NCBI RefSeq assembly: GCF_020283565.1
Contig: NC_060059.1
Coordinates: 45,156,572-45,220,571 of the forward strand
Reading direction: 5' to 3'
Length of the DNA stretch: 64,000 nt
Source: Trifolium pratense
Lineage: Eukaryota > Streptophyta > Magnoliopsida > Fabales > Fabaceae
Shown here: positions 19,464 through 32,256 of the stretch, piece by piece
Position numbering within the stretch: position 1 is the first letter of the stretch
Layout of the letters: each line of letters starts with the position of its first letter
The notes under the pieces: model-generated
Databases searched by the model: none
Told to the model about the DNA's origin: nothing
What the model saw: the letters and a program-made list of their open reading frames with translations, nothing else
Position numbers and translations under genes: made by a program

Positions 19464-22400
19464 ATCCTACCCCCCTTAAAAGAATTTCGCCCTCGAAATT
19501 ACCTAGAAACAGATCGGGATAAGAATCTCTCATCTTACTTTCCAGCTCCCACGTTGCATTCTCACCAGCCGGTCCTCCCCACACGACTTTCACGGATGCA
19601 ATCTCTTTATTCCTCAACCTCTTCACTTCTCTTCCTTCTATCCTCAAGGGTACGGTCTCAATGGTCAAGTCATCCCTCACTTGAACATCGTCCGATTCAA
19701 TCACGTGTGTCGAATCAGACACATACTTGCGCAACTGTGATACATGGAAAACATCGTGCAAATTCGCCAATGATGGCGGTAATGCAATCCTATACGCCAC
19801 TTTCCCAACTCGCTTCAAAATTTCAAACGGCCCAATAAACCTCGATGTTAACTTTCGCAACTTCAACGCACGTCCTACTCCAGTAGTCGATGTAACTCGT
19901 AGGAATACATGATCCCCCTCTTGGAATTCAATGTCCTTCCTCCTCTTATCATGATAACTCTTCTGTCGACTCTGAGACGCTTTCATCTTCTCACGAATCA
20001 TCCGAATCTTCTCCGTTGTTTCTTGTACAATCTCTGGTCCAAGAATTGCACCTTCTCCAGTTTCATACCAACACAGAGGTGTCCTACACCTTCTCCCATA
20101 CAAAGCCTCAAACGGTGCCATTCCGATACTAGAATGGTAACTGTTGTTGTATGTAAACTCTACCAACGGCAAACAAGAATCCCAATTCACGTTTTGCTCC
20201 AAAACACAAGCTCTCAACAAATCCTCTAAGGATTGTATCGTCCTCTCCGACTGACCATCTGTCTGAGGATGATAAGCTGAACTCAACCTCAACTTCGTTC
20301 CTAAAGCTTCTTGCAAGCTTTCCCAAAATCTGGAAGTAAATCTCGGATCTCTATTCGAAATAATACTTGTTGGAATACCATGTAGCTTCACAATCTGCTC
20401 CACATAAATCTCGGCCAACTTAGGCACCAAAGTACCTTTCCTGACAGCAATGAAGTGAGCACACTTCGTCAGACGATCTACCACTACCCAAATCACCTCG
20501 TTACCTTTCTTGGTCTTCGGTAAACCTCCCACAAAATCCATTGCAATGCTATCCCATTTCCATTCTGGTATAAACATTGGTTGCAACAAACCAAATGGCT
20601 TCTGATGCTCAATCTTCGATTTCTGACAAGTTAAGCATGAATAAACAAATTCAGAAATTTGCCTCTTCATTCCCGGCCACCAAAATAACTTCCTCAAATC
20701 CTGATACATCTTGGTTACTCCAGGATGAATACTCAAACCACTTCTGTGACCTTCTTCCATGATCATTCTTTTCAATTCGGGTACATCCGGTACACAAACT
20801 CTTCCTTGAAATCTCATGACTCCACTTTCGTCAATCTTGATATTGGTCTCCTTGCCTTCATTGATGAGTACCAACTTCTCCATCAATTTCTTATCCGATT
20901 TCTGACGTTCTTTAATATCCTCGAGAAAAGGATTCGTCAACTTTAACATTCCAAGCTTCACACTTGAAGAAGTAACCTCACACACAAGACTCAAGTCTCG
21001 AAATTCTTCAATCAACTCTAACTCTTTCACCATCAACGATGACATATGCAAAGTTTTCCTACTTAATGCATCGGCCACCACATTGGCTTTTCCGGGGTGA
21101 TAACTCAATCCAAAATCGTAGTCCTTTAAGAATTCGAGCCATCTTCGTTGCCTCATATTCAACTCCTTCTGGTCGAATAAGTATTTCAGACTCTTGTGAT
21201 CACTAAACACTTCAAACCTCGATCCATACAAGTAGTGTCTCCACACTTTCAAAGCAAACACCACTGCGGCTAACTCCAAATCATGTGTTGGATAGTTCCT
21301 CTCGTGAACCTTCAGTTGCCTTGAAGCATATGCTACCACATTACCCCCTTGCATAAGCACTCCGCCAAGTCCTAACTTCGAAGCATCGCAATACACGACG
21401 AACGACTCTTTGGCATCGGGTAAAATCAACACGGGTGCAGTAGTCAATCTTCTCTTGAGCTCTTGGAAGCTCTTCTCACAATTACCATCCCAAACAAACG
21501 CTTGATCTTTCCTTGTCAACTTGGTTAACGGTAAAGCCAACTTCGAAAAACCTTCGATGAATCTTCTATAATAACCGGCTAAACCAAGGAAACTTCTAAT
21601 CTCTGAAACAGATTCCGGCGTTCCCCACTATGACACAGCGTCAACCTTCGCAGGATCTACCGCGATTCCTCCACTTGAAATTATATGCCCTAGGAAACTC
21701 ACCTCTTTCATCCAAAATTCACACTTCGACAACTTGGCATACAACTTCTTCTCCTTCAAGACTTGCAAAACAATCCTCAAGTGCTCTTCGTGCTCTTCCT
21801 CGGATTTCGAGTAAATCAAAATGTCGTCGATGAACACCACCACGAATCTATCCAAAAATGAATGGAAAATTCGGTTCATATATTCCATGAAAACTCCGGG
21901 TGCATTGGTCACACCAAACGGCATAACTGAATACTCGTAGTGCCCATACCTCGTCCTGAATGCAGTCTTAGGTATGTCTTCCGTCTTCACTCTAATCTGA
22001 TGGTATCCGGATCTCAAATCGATCTTACTAAACACGCAAGCTCCAACTAGTTGATCCATCAAATCATCTATCCTCGGAAGTGGATATTTATTCTTGATCG
22101 TCACTTTGTTCAACTGACGATAGTCTATACATAATCTCATGCTTCCATCTTTCTTCTTTACCAACAAAACAGGTGCTCCCCATGGCGAAACACTCGGCCG
22201 AACAAACCTCTTCTCAAGCAGCTCTTCAAGTTGCTTCTTCAACTCATTCAACTCTGACGCTGACATTCGATACGGCGCCATCGATATCGGACTAGTTCCA
22301 GGTACTAGGTCGATAGAAAACTCTACCTCTCGCTTTGGAGGCACGTCAGATATATCATCCGGAAACACATCTGGGAATTCACAAACGATCGGTAACTCTT

Positions 22401-23823
22401 CTACCTTAACTCCTCCTTCGAGTTTCAATGATGCAAACATCATGAACATCTCGGCATGTTCTTTCAACGATTTCGATACTTCCTTCCCGCTCATCAATTG
22501 CAAGTTCTCCTCCGGCTTCGGAAAAACAACGGCCTTCTCACGACAGTTGATATGAATTCGGTTGAAGATTAACCAATTCATACCAAAAATTACATCCATA
22601 CCACTAAGTGGAATACACACTAAATCCATACCAAAGTGCCTATCAAAAATGGTTACGGGGCAATTACGACATACTTGTCGAGTAATCACTGAACCATTAG
22701 CAGGAGTTTCTATTTCCATCCTACCCGACATATCCGTTAAAGGAATACTAAGACGCTTCGCACAATCCAAAGAAATAAAAGAATGTGTCGCTCCCGTATC
22801 TATAATCGCAATTAAAGGAGTGTCATAGATGAAACACGTACCTCTAATGAGATTGTCCTCATGGCTAGCATCCTCTCCACTCAAAGCAAACACCTTGCCC
22901 ATCACCTTCTTGGGCTTCTTACAAGTCGGACTCTTGTGGCCTTCCTCACCACAGTTGAAACACACCACTTTTCCTCTGCAAGCTTCGGTCTTGTGGCCCA
23001 GCTTTCCACAATTCTTACACCTATCCCCTCTCTTCGGGCAATCATAAGACATATGACCCCGTTCTCCACAGTTGTAACAACTTCCATTCACCGGCTTCTT
23101 ACCACCACTTGTATTACTTCTACCGCGGTTATCATAAGGTTTTCCGCGCTCTTGTCCTTTCCCTTTTCGGTCGTTCACAGCTTTATAATAGTTCACCTTA
23201 GCTCTACCATCCTCATCACAAATCCTACTCTTGTTCACAAGGGTCGCAAAATCCCTTATCTGTGAAAATCCGATCATATGTTTAATGTCCGGGCGTAAGC
23301 CACTCTCGAACTTCACGCACTTGTCGTCCTCCGCTTCCAAAGTGTTGTAATGCGGACTAAACGCACACAAAGTCTCAAACTTGACGGCATAATCAGCTAC
23401 CGTCATATTCCCCTGTTTCAGTTCCATGAATTCCACCAATTTCTTGTTCTTCACATCAACAGGAAAATACTTAACCAAAAATTCTCTTTTAAACATTGCC
23501 CATGGTATAGCCATACCACCGGGTCCTAGCCTCAACTTGGCGTTCTTCCACCACACGTTTGCTTCCTCGCGCAACACATATGTTCCAAGGGTTGTCTTCC
23601 CTTCCTCGGAACAATCCATTGCTTCAAAAATTATTTCAAGTTCCTCCAGCCACTTGTAAGCTCCATCCGGGTTGTAACCTTCGGTAAATGTTGGCGGTTT
23701 CTGCTTCATGAACCGTTCCAACCTCATCTCTACCTCTCTTCCAGGTTGATGATCTCTAACCACTATGTTGGTGAGTGCGGCCAAAGCTTCCGCAATCTGG
23801 GCATTCGTTCTCGCAGCAGCCAT
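19459..23823 (-). pseudogene. Tekay gag-pol polyprotein with chromodomain, one TAG
   Basis: ATG at 23823 ([14 protein letters not shown]); GTG at 23841 is upstream and less likely. The order is gag, three CCHC knuckles ([42 protein letters not shown]), aspartic protease ([12 protein letters not shown]), reverse transcriptase ([14 protein letters not shown]), RNase H ([13 protein letters not shown]), integrase (zinc finger with [11 protein letters not shown] and CLTCQKSK, then the DDE region) and a C-terminal chromodomain-like segment ([19 protein letters not shown]). The chromodomain assigns it to the Tekay/Del chromoviruses. A TAG at 21630-21628 lies between reverse transcriptase and RNase H; otherwise the frame is open for about 1,450 codons. 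The stop at 19461-19459 lies within the LTR. Confidence 0.93.
19464..19483 (-). promoter_or_regulatory. polypurine tract of the Tekay element
   Basis: On the - strand it reads as a purine run with a six-G block, directly before the TGTAAC start of the 3' LTR. The pol reading frame passes through it. Confidence 0.85.
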
Positions 23824-23927
23824 GATTCCTGAACGAATCACAACTAGACGTTAGAAAGTACTAACAGTGTTCCCTACACATGCTCATACGGGGAAAAGAA
23901 AAGTCCTAATTGGTTCACACGAACCGA

Positions 23928-23942
23928 CCAGCTCTGATACCA
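23928..23942 (-). promoter_or_regulatory. primer binding site, initiator-Met tRNA type
   Basis: The - strand reads TGGTATCAGAGCTGG, complementary to the 3' end of plant initiator methionine tRNA, a few bases inside the 5' LTR. This fixes the element's orientation. Confidence 0.92.
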
Positions 23943-23946
23943 CTAT

Positions 23947-24106
23947 TGTAACACCCTAACCTATACTACCCTTAAAAACGTAATATTAAAAACTTTTTAA
24001 CAAGTGTAAAGGCAGAGTGCCACGCGGTAATTAAAACACAAGCATACACACAGAGCGTCATGAAGTTTAACATGAAAAGCAACAGCGGATTCAATAAAAC
24101 CAAGCA

Positions 24107-24172
<66 letters not shown>

Positions 24173-25664
24173 AGCCATATTCATCCCTAAGGATGTCACT
24201 TATACAAGAACTAGCATATCAAAAAGGTAACACCGATATACGATGAAAGCCAAACGTAATCCCCGACTCGATGTTACATTACCAGAGCAGTTACTATTTA
24301 CAAACTCTAACCAAAAGCTAGCACTAAAAGGAGAAATCTATGCTAAGTCTCCTCACCAAAAGATACTTCAACACCAAGCTAAAACAACAGTCTAATCGTC
24401 GGCACAGTCCTCAGCCTGAATATCTGAACCCCCAAAGGTCCAGCAAATAACACAAAGCAGAGAGTTAGAAAACATAATTGCATAACATACGAGCATAAGA
24501 AAGGCCTTACACTTTCGAACTATCATACATATTCTAACTCACGCCATACAATTACAGTATTAAGTACATAGGAATTTACCTAGTATGCTACTTACAGCAA
24601 ACACGTCAGAACCAGTCAAGTAAGGTCACATAACAATTACCAAGTAAATGTGCATATACCTTAATGCAATCTAATGCCAATTAATTCACTGTCATGCCAT
24701 CCCTAGACATGACTAAATGCATGTGGTACCAAGGCGTCTCACCAACGGTGGACCAAGAACAGTTTTATATCTTGCTGGATATGTCGGAACTTACCGAACC
24801 ATCTTATCTCCCTTGGATAAGCCAACACAGTTTTATATCCTGTTGGATAGCAGCTCTGGACTCATGGATTCATCTAATCCGATCCTCGGCTTCATTATGG
24901 ACACATAATCCATTTTCGTTATTGGAACCCAAGTTTCCAATGTTCACATACAATCATGAATGCATGTCTGTATGCACATATCAACCATATGATATTCTTT
25001 AGCTCGAAGCTACTCTTTTATGAATGCGGGAGCACAATCCTAACACATTCACTTAACATTACAAATTAATGCCAAAACATCACATTACTCACTTTAAACT
25101 GCAACTTATTGCATACACGTACAAATCATATAACGATTAACAATAAGCATTAACAGCATCAACATGTATCAACAATCATGTAAGGATACCCTTAAACCAT
25201 GTTACAAGTGCCTAATTACACTTACAACCTTTAACAAAAAGTTGCAGGTTCAGTACTGTTCGCTAAGCGAAGCAGTAACGAACAGGTAGCGAACTATTCG
25301 CTAAGCGAAGCTCAGTTCGCTGCAGCGAACTACGTCAGAGGATTACAGGTGCATGGCGAACAGGTAGCGAGCTTGTGGCGAGCAGGTTCGCGTAGCGAAT
25401 CTCCTGGTCGCTTAGCGAACTACACCAGAAAAATATCTGTTCTTGAGTTTTTCTAAGGCGGTTTAACATTGAATCAGCTCAAAAATTCAACCAACCAAGT
25501 TATAAATTCTTATAAACAGCAATTTCAAGCATATATGGTATCAAGGAACATTAATCATCCCTTACAAACCTCCAAATACCTCACAAAATCATGATCATGC
25601 CCTTTTCTTGGATTTTAAGCAACTTTCATAAACTTTTCAAACATGATTCAAACACATACATATT
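23947..25664 (-). repeat. 5' LTR of the Tekay element, distal part
   Basis: Copy of the 3' LTR up to the Copia insertion point. It includes the (TA)n tract, the hairpin array (from about 24740) and the AGCGAAC cluster (25258-25420). A small indel near 24627 adds CACATAA-like bases compared with 17893. Confidence 0.93.
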
Positions 25665-27175
25665 TGTTGGAGTAAGCCCTAAAAGCCAATATGTTTTGAT
25701 AGAATCTTCTTTTGTATCATGACTTTGATTTATATATTTAATATATATAAAAGGCATTTCTTTATTATGTTTGTTTCAAACTAATAAAGTCCCTAGAATA
25801 GCTAGTCTAATTAATGGAACATTAAGTGTGACTTAATAGTGAGACTCCATTAAACATAAGGACACTATTCTTAAAGTATCCGTAGTCGAGTTTTACTGTG
25901 ATGTGGGATAACAGTAAAACATAGAGACTATTATGTGAGTAGACTGATGACCTCATCTCACGTGTCATGGATATGAGATATCAAGTCTTCACATAGATAT
26001 AAATATTAGGAGTAATATTTATATTGGATTGACCCACCATGAGAATACTACATAGTGTGTTATGAAAAGTGTCATAAGTTATTCTCATAGTGATAATGGT
26101 GTATACCACCCTTCGACCTGAAACCACTATGGACCCTAGATGTGGAGTAGAGTACTTAGTTGCCGTTCAAACATTGTCCGTAACAGGATGACTATAAAGT
26201 CGGTTGATGGGTACTCCGCAAATCATGCTGAGGGACATGAGTGACCTAGATGGAATTTGCCCCTCATGCATAACAGGAGTAATATCTACGGGCCTCTTGA
26301 TGGAATATGACTGATAAAATGCGGGGCCACGCCGAACTAAGTCAATATGAGATATTGAGCTTATTCGTTACTCAGTATATTCTGGGATCAAGAAATAAGA
26401 TATTGAACCATACAAGGATGACACGATCTATGCCTTGTGTTCAATATAGATATAAGGGCAAAGGGGTAATTATACACACGATCGTTATCATGGAAATGTT
26501 TCGTCAGATCACATGACATTCTCGTCACTTGGGTAGCAGTGATGTGTTGCTAGATACCGCTCACTGTTTATAATATTAAATATGTGATTTAATATTATTG
26601 CCAACGTTACGAGAACCTATAGGGTCACACACAAAGGACAGATAGATGAGAGAAATAAATAAGTAAGACTTATTTATAAAATAATAAGTAGGACTTATTA
26701 GTAATTAAATAATTAAGTATGACTTATTATTTAATTAGAGAAGCGTGGCACACCGTAAAGTATGGTGCACTTAAGTAAAATACAGCACACCGTAAGGTAC
26801 GGTGGATATTCAAATAAGTCTATAAAAAGAATACACTTATGTGCTGAATTTTAACCTAAGAGTTAGTCCTAAAATTTAGAAACCTAGCCGCCGCTCTCTA
26901 AACATCGTTCTCTCTGAATCTCTGGTGGAATTGGCTAGCACCGGTCATCGGAGAAGTTCTGTTCGTGTGGACTGAATAGATGCATCGCTACTTTGCTTTG
27001 CTCGTGATCAGAAATAGTTTCTACTTCAAAGGTTCTGCACTTCAAGAGGTAAACACATAAACTTGTGGTTTTGTGTTCGTTGATTTGTGATTAATGGTTT
27101 AATCAAGATCCGTCCATCGGGATTGTTCCGCTAAGAGGATTAATTTTTTTGAAAAACCCCTCTTAAATCCCTTTA
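25665..27175 (+). repeat. 5' LTR of the Copia element
   Basis: 1511 bp, the same length as 32257-33767. The segment near 26880-26960 is CT-rich and carries CGCCGCTCTCTAAACATC, and a TATAAAA sits at 26821-26827, consistent with a promoter and leader on the + strand. Confidence 0.93.
26821..26827 (+). promoter_or_regulatory. candidate TATA box in the Copia LTR
   Basis: TATAAAA located about 60 bases before the CT-rich leader-like stretch of the LTR, on the coding strand of the element. Position and context fit a TATA box; not tested. Confidence 0.5.
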
Positions 27176-27176
27176 G

Positions 27177-27193
27177 TGGTATCAGAGCAATGG
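27177..27193 (+). promoter_or_regulatory. primer binding site of the Copia element
   Basis: TGGTATCAGAGCAATGG, one base after the LTR end, complementary to initiator-Met tRNA. Confidence 0.9.
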
Positions 27194-30100
27194 TTTCGAT
27201 TAAATCAATAGATTCAAATCCTTTTGGTGTGCGTATGATGATATGATCATGCTTACGTGCATCTGCTTGATTAAATTTGTTCAGTCATATGTTTCAAAGA
27301 AATAAATTTTAATCGTAAAATTTAATATATTACGATCGCGATGTATTGTGCTTAAATAACATGATTTCTTGGGTACGTATCGTAACATAATATGCATGAG
27401 ATGCATATGTATCTTGCGGTCAGGCCTATTGTGGTCCTATCATGGTATATATGTTCTGTTCTTGCTTTACAATTGGTCTGGTGACCATTATATTACTTGA
27501 GTAAATTTTAAAGTGTTTAAAAGGATTATATAACATTTCTTGTTATTGGCAGTACCTTAATTTTTATTGGCAGTACGTGAATTTGAAACCAATTTGACTC
27601 TTTGAAATCAAGCATATGTGATATGTATTACTGTTTGGTATTGATCAATTTCTCAAACCTGTTTGCTGCTAATCAGTGAAAAGTTTTTAAGTGCAATCAA
27701 TTAAATTGATTTGTTCTGAGAATATGATATTTGATTTGGTCACATAATTAATTTTGACTTTTAATTTGGAATTAAAGATGTTATTATTTATTGGTAACAA
27801 ATCAAAATTATATTTGTGAGACAAATAATAAACAGTAATTTGAATTTTCTTAATGGTTAAGAGATTTTCAAATCGCCGATAATTTGTTACAAGTGGTTCT
27901 TAACGGTTAAGATTTGATTTGGCACTTCAAAACTAATTGTGAATCAAGAGATTTGATTCTGTTTTTTAAATTAATTATTTCAATTAATTTTATGTATTCA
28001 AATTTTGAGATTAATAATAATGGCGTATCACTATATTTGATTATTTTAAAATTTGTTACGGAAATTAGTGAGTTCAAAATTGTTTTGAATTAATTTCCAC
28101 TTATGTATATATAAATGAATTTTATATTATTAAGTACATGGTATATGGTTATGACCTTAGATATTTGGCGTTGAATACGGCCTGCGTGTCGTGATTTATT
28201 TTATTTTAAATACGACCTGCGTGTCGTGGTTTATTTTAAATACGGCCTGCGTGTCGTGATTTTATTTATTTATTTGGTTATTAAAATAATGTAATTGCTC
28301 GAGTTCAAAAGAGGATAATGCCAAATGATGATACCGATGGAGAAGCTTGAGAAGTTTGCTCGTGGGTCAAAGAATTGTAATAAAGTAGTTTATTTAATTC
28401 TTGTGCGTTAGGAGGTCATAACCATACTACCTAATCTGTTTTATTTTATGTATGTGATGCATGAGATGTATGTTTTAATTATATTTGCCTGGTGTGTTTT
28501 ATATAATTGTTAAACATATATTTACATGAATGTCATGTAAAGTTAAACGCGTGTATGAGATACACATGTCGGTGAGATCAAATTTAATTAAAAATCCTTC
28601 AAGTACTCATAAAGACTAATATTGAAGATGTAGGTTTTGCCAACGCAAGGTGCATTTTCTATACTAGTAAGATGTGTCTATATTAAGTTTTATGCTTTCC
28701 AAAGAATAGCACCCTTCAAGATCAATATCGATTAATGTAGGTTTTGCCAACGTAAAGTGCATTGTCAATATTGATAAGTTGCGGTGAGATAACCAGTTTA
28801 TCTGATTGCTATTTATTGGGTTTAACTTAACTAAAGAAAATATAATATGATTATATGACTTTAGAAGCAAATGTTGGGTCATTCCATATGATGGATTAGA
28901 ATAAGTGTTATTCACCCAACGGAAAGGATATGAGAGTTGTATGAGATACAATTGGAAACAGTTTCCTACCTAAATAACTACGTTTTGTGTAATCAGCCCA
29001 ACGCTGACTTAAAACAAAGTGAAATATGGATCTCATTCCCACTAGAAAATCTTCCAACGGAATTTTCCGAATCAAATGTTGAGGGTCATTTGGTTTGAGT
29101 AAAATAGTGGGAGAATATTTAATTAAAGACCTAGTTAAATATGTTTTAATCATGATACAAATATTCTTATTTTCGTAATTAGATATATTTGGCATATAAT
29201 TTATATTTTACTGTAAAAGGTCCTTATGAAGGACATAAAGTTCAGAAAAGAGTTTCTGAATTGGTACATATATATTGAGAATTGTTCTCAAATACGAGAA
29301 AAACTGCTAATAGTTTTGAAAGAGTCAAAATGAAAGAAAGAAGTAAGACTTCTTCATACATTTTGTTATAGAAAGTTAAATTATTCACTTTTGCATCTTA
29401 GGTATATGATACCAAATGCAAATTTCATATTTGTTGAAATATGAAGTTGTTTAAAGAAGTGAAAATTTGACCATAGATAAAGTCAACCTACGTTTAGAAT
29501 AAAATAGTTTCATTGATCGTAGAAGTTGAGTTTGACATGGAACCAAATAATTGTTATTATGTTTCATTTAATAATAGAAATATTGGACCTAAACCTTGTA
29601 TTGACAAGAAAAAGGACTGCTTGTTTGAATAATAGACAAGTGTTGTTTCATTATCCAAATAATGTTTTCTATTCTATTGTTCTAATTGAGTAATGGAATT
29701 GAGTTCCATCAACTTGATAACCTTATCTATAACAATGATGAATAAGGATCAAATAAGATTTGAACCTTGTAAATTAGTGGCAATTAATATTGTTTAGTAC
29801 TAATAGGTGAGACACACATTTCCATACTCCATGGATAGGAATTTTTGGACTCATTTGATTTATATCATTTGAAGGATGTGAGTTCCACTTTTGAAAATAG
29901 TTCGGTATGTCAATTACCAACTAAGGCAAAGTGACATTTGATCTATTTGAAATATATACATATGAGATGTATATGAACCACTAAACTAATTATTTGCTAG
30001 ATATAATTTTATTTCTTTTACTTCATTTACATTACTAATTAGCTTAGTAGATGTGATTATGTGTGGTTGACACAAACTATGATTCTTTGAATTTGTTCAA

Positions 30101-32239
30101 AGAATTTATGAATGAAGTAAATGAATAATTTTGAAAAGTATTAAGACCATACGAACAAGTCGTAATGGTAAATACTTAGATAAGGAGTATAGTAACAACT
30201 ATTTATATTACATCATGTTCGACATGATTACAAATAAGATAGTTCGTTTATATCTCCAGCGAGTCTTTCGAAAAATTATTTTAATTAGAGTTATTCTTTA
30301 CCCACAAAAGTTTCAATAAAAGAAATCATAAAGACACCATATTTGATATGGAGGTAAAAGTACCTAGTTTGACTTTATGGTAGTTTGGGATTGTACGGTT
30401 TATAAGATAAACATAATTCCAACTTGGATTAATGTGTATTTGTGGAGGGATCCTAAAGAAACTTAGAAATACTAATTCTACAACACTCTCTAGGACAAAA
30501 GTTGTTTTGTTACTAGAATTAAAATATTCCTTTAGAAGGAATGTGTCTCTAGAAGAGATAGTGGGAGTGATGTAGAACTTGAGTAAATTCGAGTACCACA
30601 AAACACATGTTTTTGAGAATGGAACATGAATCGGTTCAACAAGAGTTGTTGTTGGATCACCAGTTCGAGTAGCACAAGACCTATATAAGTCGGATATGTC
30701 ATATCACACAGTTGAGAGTCATGGTTTTACCATGACTCGACAAGGTGATATATGATGCTCATGGAAGATGAGAATGTGACTTATAAAGAGTCCATGTACA
30801 CAAAACATATATGGATATTGTTTTGTCATCCAATTGAGTAAGACTCATAGGATAAATATGAGTCTTGTTGTAAAGATTCACATGGATGGTATTGTGAATA
30901 CCTTTATGGTGTGATTGAATGTGAAAGGTTTCACACAAATCATGATGCAATTATGATGAAACCTTTATTTCAATCATAGTGCTTAAACTCATTTGATTCC
31001 AATTGCAATTATTGTATGTTTTACTACGAGTTCTGGCAGATGGACAACGAGGTTACATTCCTTAATTGGAATGACCTTACATATGTATTTGACATATGGA
31101 CGGAGTTTCGTTAATCTAAAGGATGCTAGAAAAGTATATAAATTACAAAATTCATTTATGAATTTGTTCAAATTTCTCAAAGTTGAATTATCAGTTTTAT
31201 TGATCAAGTTTTATGAAAACTAAGATTAATAAAGGAACTCTTGTGCACACAAGAAAGTCAGTGGGAGTATTTAAATTAATCTGGTATTGTATGTGGATGA
31301 CATACTGATCATCAAGACAATTTTCATACACTACACATGTAAGACATGATTAGGTAATTGTTTCTTGATGAAATACTTAGGCGAGACTTCCTAAAAGTTA
31401 GGAATCAAGATCTATATAGATAGATTATTGACATATCTCAACCTTAGCCTATGTACAAATTTGATGAAGTGTACAGACACCTTATGTGCTTAATTTTATT
31501 GAAATTATTGCACACGTCACATGATGTATTTTTTGTCTCAAAGACAATATCCAACCTCATTGGATGAGAAAGGGATGCATGAGAAGTAACCAAATGCTTT
31601 GGCAATTGGGTTGATCATGTATATCATGATATGTACTAGACCAGATGTACTATATGCTATTAGCATAAACAATATGTACCAAATTATTTCTAGTGATTGT
31701 CATTAGATCACCATCAAGAATATCCATGGATATCTTAAAAGGATTAAGGATGGCTTCTTGATTGGATCTGGAAATGATCATTGTAAATGAGTTACAATGA
31801 TACTGATTGTCCAAAACCGAAGAACAGTATACCCAGATTGTAGTCTGGAATAAACTTTATGCTCGGATGTCAAATCTGTAAGCTTACAAGCTTCAGAAGA
31901 TTGATATATCTATTACAAAGGTCAAATATATGATTTGAATCGTTTGTCTCATAGGATGAGGCAGAAAATTGTTTTCTTTACGTTGCAGATTCCCTTGACC
32001 TCATTAAAGATGGTAATGGTTTAATCTTGCAAGCAACGGAAAACCAGATCTCACCAACGATTCAAATACAAGTTTTGACACTTTATTTCTTTTGATAGAA
32101 GATCAAAAGTGTAAATTGGAAGATGTATCGGGTACCAACATAGGAAAGAGTTCCTTATCCACTAATAGAAAATCTTGCATAGAAGATGCTTGATGATCAC
32201 GCTAGTCCAATAGATGTTGAGTTAATATCTGATTGACTT
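27194..32239 (+). pseudogene. degenerate Copia interior (gag-pol remnants)
   Basis: No frame exceeds about 100 codons. Translated fragments identify the ancestry: QMDNEVTFLN at 31037-31066 (reverse transcriptase), YVDDILII at 31290-31313 (catalytic motif), and AIGLIMYIMICTRPDV near 31602-31649 (RNase H region). All are on + and in the normal order, with stops and shifts between them. Two internal repeats occur: three copies of ACGGCCTGCGTGTCGTG-like words at 28171-28262, and a doubled GTAGGTTTTGCCAACG at 28630 and 28737. The upstream 3 kb (gag and integrase zone) is not recognisable to me. Confidence 0.8.
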
Positions 32240-32256
32240 TAGTGCTAGTGGGAGAT
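32240..32256 (+). promoter_or_regulatory. polypurine tract of the Copia element
   Basis: AGTGGGAGA-type purine run directly before the TGTTGG of the 3' LTR. Confidence 0.75.

Noticed and set aside
22139..23265. Several + strand frames of 60-140 codons opposite the Tekay gag-pol
   Set aside because: Antisense shadows of the real polyprotein on the - strand.
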